From positions 1 to 64,000 of the forward strand of contig FCOD02000002.1 in the NCBI GenBank assembly GCA_001544655.2: DNA of 64,000 bases. Reading direction: 5' to 3'. Both the position numbers and the translations under genes were made by a program. This document shows positions 53,518 to 62,877 of this stretch, in pieces; the first letter of the stretch is position 1; the number at the start of each line of letters is the position of its first letter. The DNA is from Caballeronia turbans (GTDB lineage Bacteria; Pseudomonadota; Gammaproteobacteria; Burkholderiales; Burkholderiaceae). The notes under the pieces are model-generated. The model was not told the origin of the DNA. It was given only the letters and a program-made list of their open reading frames with translations, and did not search any database.

Positions 53518-54957
53518 ATGCAGCCAACCTTCAGCGCGGTCGCCGAGCCGCTCGCATCGCCCGACGTGCGCGTCGCCACGACGCCCGGCGCGCAGATTTC
53601 CGCGCGCATGGATCGACTGCCGATCACGCGGCATCTATGGATGCTCGTATTTCTCATCTCGCTCGGCGGCTTCTTCGAAATTTACGATCTGATCTTCACC
53701 GGCTATATCGCGCCGGGCATGGCGAAGAGCGGCCTCTTGCAGACCACCACGCATGCGTTCTTCGGCTTCACGGGCATCGCGGGCTTCATCGCGGCGACCT
53801 TCGCGGGGCTTTTCATCGGCACGTTCTTCTTCGGCTGGCTGCCGGACCGCTACGGGCGACGCAGCGTGTTCACGTTCTCGCTGCTGTGGTACTCGATCGG
53901 CTCGGCGATCATGGCGTTCCAGACCACGCCCGAAGGCGTGATCTTCTGGCGCTTCGTGACGGGCATCGGCGTGGGCATCGAGATCATCACCATCGACAGT
54001 TATGTGACCGAGCTCGTGCCGCAGCACATGCGCGGCCGCGCGATGGCCTTCAACCAGATGGTGATGTTCGCCGCAGCGCCCGTCGCCGCGCTGCTTTCAT
54101 ACTGGCTGGTGCCGCAAACCGTATTCGGTCTCGACGGATGGCGCGTCGTCGTGCTCGCGGGATCGGCCGGCGCGGTGATCGTGTGGTTCATCCGGCGCGC
54201 GGTGCCGGAAAGCCCCCGCTGGCTCGCGATGCATGGCCGCAACGAGGAAAGCGAACGCGTCGTGAGTGAGATCGAGCGCGTGGTGGCGCGCGAATCTGGC
54301 GCTGCGTTACCGCCGCCCGCGCCCGTCGTCGAGCAGCCGGCGCATCGGCGCGCGTCGCTTCGCGAGTTGTTCGAGGCGCCGTATCGCTCGCGTCTCATCA
54401 TGCTCGTCGTCTTCAACTTCTGTCAGGCGATCGGGTATTACGGCTTCGCCAACTGGGTGCCGACGCTGCTCATCGGGCAGGGCATCACCGTGACGAAGAG
54501 CTTGCTGTATTCGTTCATCATCGCGTTCGCGCTGCCCGTCGGACCGTTGCTCGCCATGTTTTACGCAGACCGCATTCAGCGGAAGTATCTGATCGTCGGC
54601 GGCGCGCTCGTCGTGATCGCGAGCGGTCTCGCGTTCGGACAGATGAAATCGCCCGCCGCGCTCATCGCGCTCGGCGTGCTGATATCGCTCGCGGGGCAAA
54701 CCATCTCGGTCTGCTATCACGCCTATCAGACCGAGCTCTTTCCCACGGCGGTGCGCTGCCGTGCGAGCGGCGTCGTGTACTCGGCGAGCCGCGCGGGCGC
54801 GATGATGTCAGGCTTCATCATCGCCTCGCTGTTGAAGGACTTCGGCGTGCCGGGCGTGTTTATCGGCATAACGGTGTGCATGCTGCTCGTGGTGCTGGCA
54901 ATCGGCCTGTTCGGACCGAAAACCAACGGCTTGCGTCTCGAGGAACTGAATCACTGA
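53518..54957 (+). CDS. MFS metabolite:H+ symporter-type transporter
   Basis: A 479-residue transporter with 12 hydrophobic segments, cytosolic N-terminus of about 35 residues, motif A GWLPDRYGRRSVF, and FFEIYDLIFTGYIAPGM in TM1 as in aromatic-acid/sugar-porter-like uptake systems. It likely imports the acid handled by the two upstream enzymes; the 69-bp gap and AAAGGAGA site fit one operon. Confidence 0.9.
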   Translation: MQPTFSAVAEPLASPDVRVATTPGAQISARMDRLPITRHLWMLVFLISLGGFFEIYDLIFTGYIAPGMAKSGLLQTTTHAFFGFTGIAGFIAATFAGLFIGTFFFGWLPDRYGRRSVFTFSLLWYSIGSAIMAFQTTPEGVIFWRFVTGIGVGIEIITIDSYVTELVPQHMRGRAMAFNQMVMFAAAPVAALLSYWLVPQTVFGLDGWRVVVLAGSAGAVIVWFIRRAVPESPRWLAMHGRNEESERVVSEIERVVARESGAALPPPAPVVEQPAHRRASLRELFEAPYRSRLIMLVVFNFCQAIGYYGFANWVPTLLIGQGITVTKSLLYSFIIAFALPVGPLLAMFYADRIQRKYLIVGGALVVIASGLAFGQMKSPAALIALGVLISLAGQTISVCYHAYQTELFPTAVRCRASGVVYSASRAGAMMSGFIIASLLKDFGVPGVFIGITVCMLLVVLAIGLFGPKTNGLRLEELNH

Positions 54958-55170
54958 GCGGACGGCGCCACGGCCATCCGGCTTTCACCAGACCCACGCG
55001 CGGGCTTGCGGACAGGCGCCCGCGCGTGCGGCATCCCGCTCGAGTGCGGGAACAACTCCTGCATGGCATGGCTCCAAACGAGCGACGCAGGCAAAACCGC
55101 GTTCGCGATCAATCGTCTCCGTCGCTTCCATCATGTCCAGCCGCCGGCGATGAGCGCAGGCTCGAGCAAT

Positions 55171-55560
55171 ATGAACACGCAACTGAGTGAACAATGTAAG
55201 CCTCGCCTGTACCGCTTGAAATTCGAGACGCCGCCCGACAGCGTCGCGTTCGTGCTGGCGGACAGCCGCGAGGCGGCATGGCGCATCGGCAAGACGGTAA
55301 TGGCGGTGCTGCACGGCGTCGGCATTCAGACGGTGTCGCTGCACGAGATTCTGTCGTTACAGGAACTCGTGCGCGTGGGCGTGAGCGAGGACGAAGACAT
55401 GCGTATCTTCGAGCTCGCCGTCGCGGACGGCAAGGTCGAGCAATGGACGCACGCGCCGTACTTCCTCACCGACGACACCACGCTGCTCGGAAAATGGGCC
55501 GAATTGCGCGCCGATCTCGCCGCCGACGTCGCCCGGACGGCAATGCGCCGCGCCAAATAA
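55171..55560 (+). CDS. Hypothetical protein
   Basis: A 129-residue acidic cytosolic protein, with RLYRLKFETPPDSVAFVLAD and LQELVRVGVSEDEDMRIFEL; no family recognised. The start is uncertain: ATG 55150 in the same frame is equally possible and both have weak ribosome binding sites. Confidence 0.55.
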   Translation: MNTQLSEQCKPRLYRLKFETPPDSVAFVLADSREAAWRIGKTVMAVLHGVGIQTVSLHEILSLQELVRVGVSEDEDMRIFELAVADGKVEQWTHAPYFLTDDTTLLGKWAELRADLAADVARTAMRRAK

Positions 55561-55698
55561 GAACGCGGCGCGGATAGGTACGTCCTGTGCTTGAGCACGG
55601 TCAGACGCCGTGCATTCGTTGCGGTGCGTGACTCGGCGCACGCGCGCCCGTTTTGCGGCTCATCCCTTTGCGTCGTCCAGGAATGGCGGGGTGCTTCG

Positions 55699-55959
55699 AT
55701 GATCCGGTCGTATAACCACAAGGGCTTCGTGCTCGAAGTCGCGATCGAAGCGAATTACAGGCTCGTGCCTTCGCCCGGCACGGTTCGCTATCTTGCAGTC
55801 GTGACGATCAGCCGCTCAGGAAGACCGGTCACCGCATTTTCGCCGCTGTGTGTCGGGAGCACGCGCTATTCGAGTTTCACGTCTGCCGAGGACGCGTTGA
55901 TGAGCGCGCATACGGCAGCTCGCATATTCGTCGATGAATGGGTGCAAGCGGCTTCGTGA
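55699..55959 (+). CDS. Small hypothetical protein
   Basis: An 86-residue protein, IRSYNHKGFVLEVAIEANYR and onward, of unknown function. The mixed hydrophobic-polar pattern suggests a small folded beta-alpha unit. A GGGGTG stretch precedes ATG 55699. It is convergent with the next gene. Confidence 0.5.
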   Translation: MIRSYNHKGFVLEVAIEANYRLVPSPGTVRYLAVVTISRSGRPVTAFSPLCVGSTRYSSFTSAEDALMSAHTAARIFVDEWVQAAS

Positions 55960-56014
55960 TCCCTGCGAGACGATGACGAAGCTAGCCGTCTTCGTCATGC
56001 GATTCGGAATCGGG

Positions 56015-56323
56015 TCAAGCGGCGGCGCGCCGGCTCTGCTGTCGGTCCTGAGCGTCGGCGGCGGTGTCGAGTGCTTTATCGAGTAACGCGAGCTTGCGTT
56101 GGAGCGACGCCACGCGATGGCTTTGCGACGGGACGAGATCGTATTGCTCGTCCAGTTGTGAAATGCGCATGTCCCAATACTTGGCCGGAAGGCGATCCGA
56201 AGCGGCACTGCCTTCGACGAAACTTGCCAGAATCATTTCCAGATGTCGGAGTTCGCCCTCCGCGAGCTGCGCTGAGCGTCGCTGTCGAAATGCGGGGACG
56301 GTGGTTGCATCGGCATTTTTCAT
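56015..56323 (-). CDS. Small hypothetical protein with predicted coiled coil
   Basis: A 102-residue protein with heptad-like stretches (GELRHLEMILASFVEGS; VASLQRKLALLDKALDTAAD). Unknown function. GGAAAG precedes ATG 56323. Confidence 0.5.
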   Translation of the reverse strand: MKNADATTVPAFRQRRSAQLAEGELRHLEMILASFVEGSAASDRLPAKYWDMRISQLDEQYDLVPSQSHRVASLQRKLALLDKALDTAADAQDRQQSRRAAA

Positions 56324-57170
56324 GTTGCACTTTCCGGCTAGATTTGCAGAGACCTCCATTAAAGCAATCAGCGTTCCGGGCAGGCGATTCAAGCTTATTC
56401 AATTTGTTTCGAAATGAAACTCCCAGATGCCGTAAGACCGCCGCAGGCCGTGGCAAACGTTTGCCGCCCCGTTACAATTTTTAAGAAGTTGCCGTCTAAA
56501 TTTCGCAATGCCGTGCCGACGGCTGTAACTTCGACGCGCTTTCCGTTGGCACACCAGCGGGCAAGATTTGCAAGCGCACGAGATATCCGGACGAACATAT
56601 CGACCGATTCGCCTGAATGCGAGTCGTTTCTATCCGCGCGAAAGTTTGTGCGGGCGTGCCTGAAATATTTCGGGTGACTGATTAATTGGAGCGAGGGGAG
56701 ATTAAGCGCGACTTCGAAAAGAGCACATTAGGATTGAGTAGCGCAATGAATTTAGACCCGTCAAGCCGGGTTTGAACAGGGCGGTATCCTCTCGCGAAAC
56801 CGCCCCGTGTCCTCAGATAATCTTTCTCGGAGACCTGTAGACGCGAAGAAGCTTAGCAAAAGCCGTGGGTCGATATAAACGCCGTGCGGCGCAATGGACT
56901 TCTCCAGAATGCGCAGTAATAACGTCGTCGATGTGCAACAGAAACTTCATCACCGTCCGGCCCTTGTCCTGGCTAAGCGGTTGACCTTAAAGAATAAGAA
57001 GGGTATCGCGAACCGATTCGCAGAATCAGCAAAAGATTATTGCGCGCGATACACGGACACATTCAAGTGACCGTCGCATAAAGTGTGTCCCAGTTTCTCG
57101 AGGGAAAACAGGCTTTCGATACGGCCGTGAACCCCGGAAGCTTTCGCTTTAAACAGGACACTAGAGAACC
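56324..57170. other. Long noncoding region upstream of the porin gene
   Basis: This is 847 bp without a supported gene; an 87-codon plus frame at 56414-56677 has neither ribosome binding site nor protein-like composition. It is AT-richer than its surroundings. Two tandem hairpins occur around 56750-56806: ACCCG-tcaagc-CGGGT, then GGGCGGT (56779-56785) with ACCGCCC (56799-56805). The porin promoter must lie in the last 150 bp. A small RNA is possible. Confidence 0.5.
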
Positions 57171-58328
57171 ATGAAAAAAACCCTTCTCATCGCGGGCATT
57201 CTCGGCACGTTCGCAGCAGCAGCCCACGCACAGAGCAGCGTCACGCTGTACGGCACGCTGGATGCAGGTCTCGTCTATACGAACAACTCCGGCGGCCATA
57301 ACAACTGGCAGCAAGGCAGCGGCTCGGTTTCGGATACTTACTTCGGCCTGAAGGGCAGTGAAGATCTCGGCGGCGGGTTGCACGCGCTCTTCAAGTTGGA
57401 GAGCGGCTTCAACCTCAATAACGGCCGCTTCAACGAAAGCAACACGATGTTCAACCGCCAGGCGTACGTCGGCGTTCAGCACGATCAATTCGGCACGATC
57501 ACGCTCGGCCGTCAATATGATTCGATGGTCGATTATCTGTCGCCGTTCTCGGAAGCGGGCGCGGGGTACGGCAACAATCTGGCCGCGCACCCGTTCGACA
57601 ACGACAATCTCGATCACTCGTTCTCGATCAAGAACTCGGTCAAGTACCAGAGCGCGAGTTTCGCGGGCTTCAAGTTCGGCGGTCTGTACGGCTTCTCGAA
57701 CGACGCAGGCCAGTTTGCGAACAACCGCGCGTGGAGCGCAGGCGCTTCTTACGGCAACGGCCCGCTGAATTTCGCCGCGGCTTACCTGCAGACGAACAAC
57801 TCGCGTAGCAACCTGAACGCGGGCGGCGCAGTTTCGGCCGGCCAGGGCAACAACGCCAATCTGACGGCCGAATTGCAGCGCACGTTCGGCGCGGGCGTGA
57901 ACTACACGTACGGCCCGGCTACGGTCGCCTTTGTGTGGACCAACACGCACTACGACAACCTGCTCGCCGCATCGCAAGGCGGCACGACGGTGGCGCTGCC
58001 GGGAAACACGAATCTGCATCTGAACAACTTCGAGTTGAACGGCCGCTACGCGCTGACGCCGGCACTGAGCCTCGACGCCGCGTACACGTACACGGACGGC
58101 AAGGTGACGGGCGCGAACGGTTCGGGCGATCCGAAGTGGCACACCGCGTCGCTGCAAGCCGACTACGCGCTGTCGAAGCGCACCGATGTGTATGTCGAAG
58201 GCGTGTATCAGCACGCGTCGGGCGAGCTGGGCAATGCCGGCGCCAACGTCGCGATGATCAACACGCTGTCGCCGTCGTCGACGCAGAATCAGGTCGCGGC
58301 AACGGTGGGTCTGCGTCACCGCTTCTAA
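57171..58328 (+). CDS. Outer-membrane porin, Burkholderia OpcP/OmpC type
   Basis: A 385-residue general porin. Signal peptide KTLLIAGILGTFAAAAHAQ, then SSVTLYGTLDAGLVYTNN, the standard first beta-strand. The 16-stranded barrel includes the PEFG-like loop RQAYVGVQHDQFGTITLGRQ and ends with the terminal aromatic of VGLRHRF needed for BAM insertion. It forms trimeric water-filled channels. Its terminator follows at 58353-58384. Confidence 0.95.
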   Translation: MKKTLLIAGILGTFAAAAHAQSSVTLYGTLDAGLVYTNNSGGHNNWQQGSGSVSDTYFGLKGSEDLGGGLHALFKLESGFNLNNGRFNESNTMFNRQAYVGVQHDQFGTITLGRQYDSMVDYLSPFSEAGAGYGNNLAAHPFDNDNLDHSFSIKNSVKYQSASFAGFKFGGLYGFSNDAGQFANNRAWSAGASYGNGPLNFAAAYLQTNNSRSNLNAGGAVSAGQGNNANLTAELQRTFGAGVNYTYGPATVAFVWTNTHYDNLLAASQGGTTVALPGNTNLHLNNFELNGRYALTPALSLDAAYTYTDGKVTGANGSGDPKWHTASLQADYALSKRTDVYVEGVYQHASGELGNAGANVAMINTLSPSSTQNQVAATVGLRHRF

Positions 58329-58352
58329 GCGCCACAGGGCGTCATGAAACGC

Positions 58353-58384
58353 AACGGCCGCGATCGACGAGATCGCGGCCGTTT
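58353..58384 (+). terminator. Terminator hairpin after the porin gene
   Basis: AACGGCCGCGATC-gacga-GATCGCGGCCGTT forms a 13-bp perfect stem followed by TTG. The T-run is short, but the position 25 bp after the porin stop fits. It may also serve the convergent phytochrome gene. Confidence 0.75.
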
Positions 58385-58395
58385 TGCTTCAGGCG

Positions 58396-60783
58396 TTACC
58401 TTTTTTCCTCCGAACGCTTGATGAGCTGGTCGATGTCATGCCCCGCGCCGCCCGTGCCCGCGGCGAGGCGTGCCAGCGCGGTCGCGGCCGTGTCGCGGCG
58501 CACGCCGCTCTCGGGGCGGAACTGCTTCGGCAGCGCCATGTAGAAGGTCGCGCCCCGATCGGGCGTACCTTCGGCCCAGGCCTTGCCGCCATGCCGCTCG
58601 ATGATGCGCCGCACGTTCGCCAGCCCGATGCCGGTGCCGTCGAATTTTTCGTTGACGTGCAGGCGCTGGAACACGCCGAAGAGCTTGTCCACGTAGCGCA
58701 TGTCGAAGCCCGCGCCGTTGTCTCGCACGAAATAGACGACGTGGCCGATCAGCTCGCCCGTGCCCTCGTATGCGCCGATCTCGATCGCCGGCTGTTCGCG
58801 TTGCGCGCTGAACTTCACCGCGTTGGACATGATGTTCGCGAACGCGACGTGCAGAAAGACCAGATCGCCTTCGATGGACGGCAGCGCGTCCACCTTCCAG
58901 CGCACGCGCGCCGACGCGTGCTCGTCGATATCGTTCTGAATCACCGTATGGACGAGCGCGTAGACATCGACCTTATGCGGACGCAGCGCCGCACGGCCGA
59001 GTTGCGCGAATGAAAGCAGATCGTCGACGAGACGGCCGCCGAAACGCGCCGATGTCACGATGCGCTCCAGATAGCCGCGCCCGCGCTCCGACAGCTTGTC
59101 GCCATCCATCTGCTTGAGCAGGTCCGCGAAGCTCACGATATGCCTGAGCGGCGCGCGCAGATCGTGCGACACCGTGTACGAGAACCCTTCGAGCTCGTGA
59201 TTCGCGCGGCCGAGCTCGGTCGCGAGTTGCGCGATTTCCTCCGCGCGCCGCAGCACGATGCCGAGCACCGCCGCGCGAAATTCCAGCGCAATCTCGCGCT
59301 CGGCGGCGCGCCACGGCAGCGAGCGATGACGCACGACATCCGTCCACGTATCGAAGCTCACGCGCGGCGACAGCGAGTCCGCGAGGCCCGTGAGTTTCGC
59401 GCGCGGGTCGCCGGCCCATTCGATCGTCTGCACGACTTCGCGGCGAAACCAGATCACATAGTTGCGGTAGATCTTCGAGATCGACACCGCCAGAAAACCT
59501 GCAACGTCCGGCGAATCGGCGAGCGCGGGGCATTCCTGCGACGCGCGGTCGGACATGACCACGTCCTCGCTCTGATCGTCGAGCCAGTCGACGAGCGCCG
59601 TGACGCCGTGCTCGCCCGGCGTCAGGCCGACGAGCGACGTGCGCCCCTCGAAGATCACCGCCGCGCCCGACGAGCGCGTGAAGCCGAGCAGATCGGACGC
59701 GTCCTCGACGAGCGAGTCGACGAAGCTGTCCGTATTGGCCATCGACGAAAGCAGCTTCGACAGCATGCGGCGCAGTTCGAGCCGGTAATGCGCTTCGCCC
59801 TGCGACTCGCGCGCCTCGATTTGCAGCGAGACGATCTGCGCGACATGCTCGCATGCTGTGCGCACTTCGAACGGCGGCAGGCGCGGCGTCGCGTGATGAC
59901 AGGAGATGAGGCCCCACAGCTTGTCGTCGACGAGAATCGACATCGACATGGATGCGAGCGTGCCCATGTTGCGCATGTATTGCAGATGCACGGGCGACAC
60001 GCTGCGCAATGACGCGTAGGTGAGATCGGTCGGGCGGCCGGTCGCCGGATGCAGCGCGGGCACGAGCGGCGCGGCTTCGTAATCGGCGTTCGAAATGAGC
60101 CGGATTCGGTTCTTGCGATACAGCTCGCGCGCCTGCGCCGGAATGTCCGAGGCCGGAAAGTGCTGGTTCAGATATGACGGATAGCCAGGCTCCACGGCTT
60201 CTGCGAGCACGTTGCCGTTGCCTTCCTCATCGAACCGGTAGACGAGCGTTCGCCCGAATCCGGTGATGCGCGCGATTTCATCCGCGGCGAACTGGCAGAG
60301 CTGCTCGATGGTGCGCATCGACTGCACGTCGGTGACGAAGGAGCGCACGAGCGGATAGATCGTCGAGAACACATCGGCGGTGTCCTGCGCCGGTTCGACT
60401 TCGACGAACAAAAGCCCTTCATGCCGATGCACGACGATCGCCACTGGCCCGTGCGTCGTCCAGCCGTCGAGCACGACGTTGCCGACATGGATCGTCGCGC
60501 CGTCGCGCGTGAGCTGCGCGAGGCCCGCGCTCGCGCGCTCGGCTGCGGGCTGGCCCAATACCGCCGACAGCGCGCGGCCGAGGCAAGCGTCGGGTGCGAC
60601 GTGCGCGAACTGCGCGACGTTGGCGCTCACCTGCACGATGTGGCAGTGCGCATCGACGCCGAAAAGCACGCCGTGGGGCTGAATGCCGCCGGGAATGTGG
60701 ATCGGCTCGCGCGCGCATTGCGCGTCGATGGACGCATCGTGCATGTCGGAGCCGGTGATTGCTGCGGTGGAGGTTTTGTCCAT
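58396..60783 (-). CDS. Bacteriophytochrome sensor histidine kinase
   Basis: A 795-residue red/far-red photoreceptor kinase. A PAS domain begins after Cys23 in DAQCAREPIHIPGGIQPHG, the biliverdin-attachment cysteine. The GAF domain carries PASDIPAQARELYRKNRIRL, and the PHY tongue has the PRxSF motif (SPRVSFDTW). The kinase core has the H-box TVSHDLRAPLRHI, N-box NIMSNAVKF and G-boxes DNGAGFD and GTGIGLANV. Light switches autophosphorylation. There is no haem oxygenase or response regulator next to it, so biliverdin and the partner come from elsewhere. The start has CAGGACAGGG upstream. Confidence 0.94.
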   Translation of the reverse strand: MDKTSTAAITGSDMHDASIDAQCAREPIHIPGGIQPHGVLFGVDAHCHIVQVSANVAQFAHVAPDACLGRALSAVLGQPAAERASAGLAQLTRDGATIHVGNVVLDGWTTHGPVAIVVHRHEGLLFVEVEPAQDTADVFSTIYPLVRSFVTDVQSMRTIEQLCQFAADEIARITGFGRTLVYRFDEEGNGNVLAEAVEPGYPSYLNQHFPASDIPAQARELYRKNRIRLISNADYEAAPLVPALHPATGRPTDLTYASLRSVSPVHLQYMRNMGTLASMSMSILVDDKLWGLISCHHATPRLPPFEVRTACEHVAQIVSLQIEARESQGEAHYRLELRRMLSKLLSSMANTDSFVDSLVEDASDLLGFTRSSGAAVIFEGRTSLVGLTPGEHGVTALVDWLDDQSEDVVMSDRASQECPALADSPDVAGFLAVSISKIYRNYVIWFRREVVQTIEWAGDPRAKLTGLADSLSPRVSFDTWTDVVRHRSLPWRAAEREIALEFRAAVLGIVLRRAEEIAQLATELGRANHELEGFSYTVSHDLRAPLRHIVSFADLLKQMDGDKLSERGRGYLERIVTSARFGGRLVDDLLSFAQLGRAALRPHKVDVYALVHTVIQNDIDEHASARVRWKVDALPSIEGDLVFLHVAFANIMSNAVKFSAQREQPAIEIGAYEGTGELIGHVVYFVRDNGAGFDMRYVDKLFGVFQRLHVNEKFDGTGIGLANVRRIIERHGGKAWAEGTPDRGATFYMALPKQFRPESGVRRDTAATALARLAAGTGGAGHDIDQLIKRSEEKR

Positions 60784-61039
60784 CCCTGTCCTGGTATTAC
60801 GGTTTCGGCGGTTCATCGAGTCGACCGTTTTCGAATCATAGATGGGTTGAGGGTTCAGAAGTGAAGCGGGTGGCGCGTCATGAGATGCGTCCCGCCCGAG
60901 GCCGGTGATTTCTACATGTCGCGCAAGGCGCCGCGTCATTTCTACGTAAAGCGCGACGAATGCGCTTGCTGCATGAAACGTACCGCGACATCGCTGATAC
61001 CATGCGAAGCCGACCCACGCGACGAACGCCGGAGGATAC

Positions 61040-61075
61040 ATGCTTCATGATCGCCGCGCGCGCCTGAACGATTGA
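61040..61075 (+). CDS. Eleven-codon leader ORF overlapping the tpsB start
   Basis: A short frame (MLHDRRARLND) has a near-perfect ribosome binding site GGAGGA four bases before its ATG, while tpsB has none. Its TGA stop (61073-61075) overlaps the tpsB TTG start in TTGA, the layout of translational coupling. Confidence 0.5.
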   Translation: MLHDRRARLND

Positions 61076-62829
61076 TTCGCGCACGCATTGCCGCGACGGT
61101 TCTGTCGGCCGCGATCGTCTGCATCGTTCATGCACCCGATGCCGCCGCGCAGTCGTATCGCGATGTCGCGCCGATCGCACCGCCTGCCGTCGAACGGCCG
61201 CGCACGTCGCCGTCGCAGCCCGGGCCGGCCGGCGGTTCGCACGATGTCGCGATTCGCGATCTGCGCGGCATCGCGTTCGTGCGCGCGGATGGCGCATCCG
61301 CAACGACGCAATCGGCTGCGGGCGGCGCGATCACGGCGACGGGCCTGCCTGTCCTCACGCCCGATTTTCTCGAGGGCTTTTCGGCCGATCTCCACGCGCC
61401 TCTGACTTTCGCGCGCCTCGCCGACATACGGCGCGCGGTCGTGCAGCGATATCGCGCCGCGGGCCAGCCGCTCGTCGATGTGTACGTGCCCGAGCAGGAC
61501 GTGAGCGATGGCGTCGTGAAGATCGCCATCGCCGAGTTTCGCGCGGGGCGTGTGATACCCAAAGGCAATCGCTATTTCTCCGATGCGCTGCTCGCGCGCG
61601 AGATGCCGCTCGCGAGCGGCGAGCCGATCCATGAAAGCGATGTCGCCTCGGGGCTTGCGCTGCTCAACGCGAATCCGTATCGGCGCGTGGACGTGATTTA
61701 TGCGCCCGGCGCCGCGCGCGATACGACCGATGTCGTGCTGCAAACCGAGGATCGCTTTCCGTTTCGCATCTACGGCGGCTATAACAACGATGGCGTGCGC
61801 GATCTCGGACGCGATCGCATTCTCGCGGGATTCGATTACGGCAATCTGTTCGGCATCGATGCGCGCATCGGCTATCAGATGACCGCGAGTAACGATCTGC
61901 TGAGCGGCAATCCGGATATCGAGGGGCGGCCCGATCGTCCGCGTTACATCGCGCACGCGTTCAATGCGGTCGCGCCGTTGCCGTGGCTCGATCGCCTCGA
62001 GTTGTTCGGCGTGTTCGCGCAGAGCACGCCGCGTCTGCCCGACAGTTACGGGCAAACCGGCATCAGCGCGCAGATCAGTTTCCGGTACGACTGGCGCTTG
62101 CCGCCGCTCGATCACGCGGGCGCGTGGCAACAGCAAGTGCAGCTCGGCTACGACTTCAAGCGCTCGAACAACGACCTCGAATTCGGCGGCTTTCAGGTGT
62201 TCAATGCGAACACGCATATTCATCAGTTGGTCATCGCCTACGATCTCCTGAAGAGCGATGCTTCCGGCGATACCCATCTGAACGCATCGCTCTTCGTGAG
62301 TCCGGGCTATTTCGACAGCAACAGTAACGAGGAAGCGTACGATGCCGCGCGTCTCGGCGCGACGCCCCGCTATCAGTACATGCAGCTGTCGGCGCAACGC
62401 GACATGCCGCTCGGCAAGTCCGGCTTTTCGGTGGCGGCGCGCGGGCTCGTTCAGTGGACGGGCACCACGCTCTTGCCCAGCGAGGAACTCGGGCTGGGCG
62501 GCGATGCCACCGTGCGCGGCTATGAGCCGTATGCGGCGCAGGGCGATCGCGGATGGAACCTGCAGACGGAACTGCGCGCGCCGGCGATATCGGCGGGCAT
62601 CGCGGCGATGCAGCCGTTCGTGTTCTTCGACGCGGGACACGTGTGGAATCGCATCGCCGAATTCGGCGAGGTCAATAATGCGTCGCTGGCGAGCGTCGGA
62701 GCGGGGATTCGCGTGCAGGCCGGACGCTTCGTCAGCTTTCGCGGCACCTATGGATTTCCGCTGAAGGCCGTGGTGCCGAATGGATCGAAGGCGCCGGTCG
62801 GCGAGATCTTTCTCGTGATCGGGAGCTAG
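61072..62829 (+). CDS. TpsB-family outer-membrane transporter (ShlB/FhaC/HecB) of two-partner secretion
   Basis: A 585-residue protein. Signal peptide (RIAATVLSAAIVCIVHAPDA, cleaved near AAAQS), a linker, POTRA domains (about 95-220, with VRADGASATTQS before and YFSDALLAREMPLASGEPIH after), and a 16-stranded barrel with EDRFPFRIYGGYNNDGVRDL and the conserved lid-loop segment GGDATVRGYEPYA. It exports a large TpsA protein; the GLUG-repeat adhesin next door is a candidate. The TTG at 61072 is the only start that gives an intact signal peptide; its initiation probably depends on the overlapping leader ORF. Confidence 0.88.
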   Translation: MIRARIAATVLSAAIVCIVHAPDAAAQSYRDVAPIAPPAVERPRTSPSQPGPAGGSHDVAIRDLRGIAFVRADGASATTQSAAGGAITATGLPVLTPDFLEGFSADLHAPLTFARLADIRRAVVQRYRAAGQPLVDVYVPEQDVSDGVVKIAIAEFRAGRVIPKGNRYFSDALLAREMPLASGEPIHESDVASGLALLNANPYRRVDVIYAPGAARDTTDVVLQTEDRFPFRIYGGYNNDGVRDLGRDRILAGFDYGNLFGIDARIGYQMTASNDLLSGNPDIEGRPDRPRYIAHAFNAVAPLPWLDRLELFGVFAQSTPRLPDSYGQTGISAQISFRYDWRLPPLDHAGAWQQQVQLGYDFKRSNNDLEFGGFQVFNANTHIHQLVIAYDLLKSDASGDTHLNASLFVSPGYFDSNSNEEAYDAARLGATPRYQYMQLSAQRDMPLGKSGFSVAARGLVQWTGTTLLPSEELGLGGDATVRGYEPYAAQGDRGWNLQTELRAPAISAGIAAMQPFVFFDAGHVWNRIAEFGEVNNASLASVGAGIRVQAGRFVSFRGTYGFPLKAVVPNGSKAPVGEIFLVIGS

Positions 62830-62877
62830 CGCGCCGGACTGCGCGCCGCGCCGTCCAGCGGTGTAGTTGCACGCGTT

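Noticed and set aside
56414-56677. An 87-codon plus-strand frame upstream of the porin
   Set aside because: No ribosome binding site and a composition typical of chance frames.
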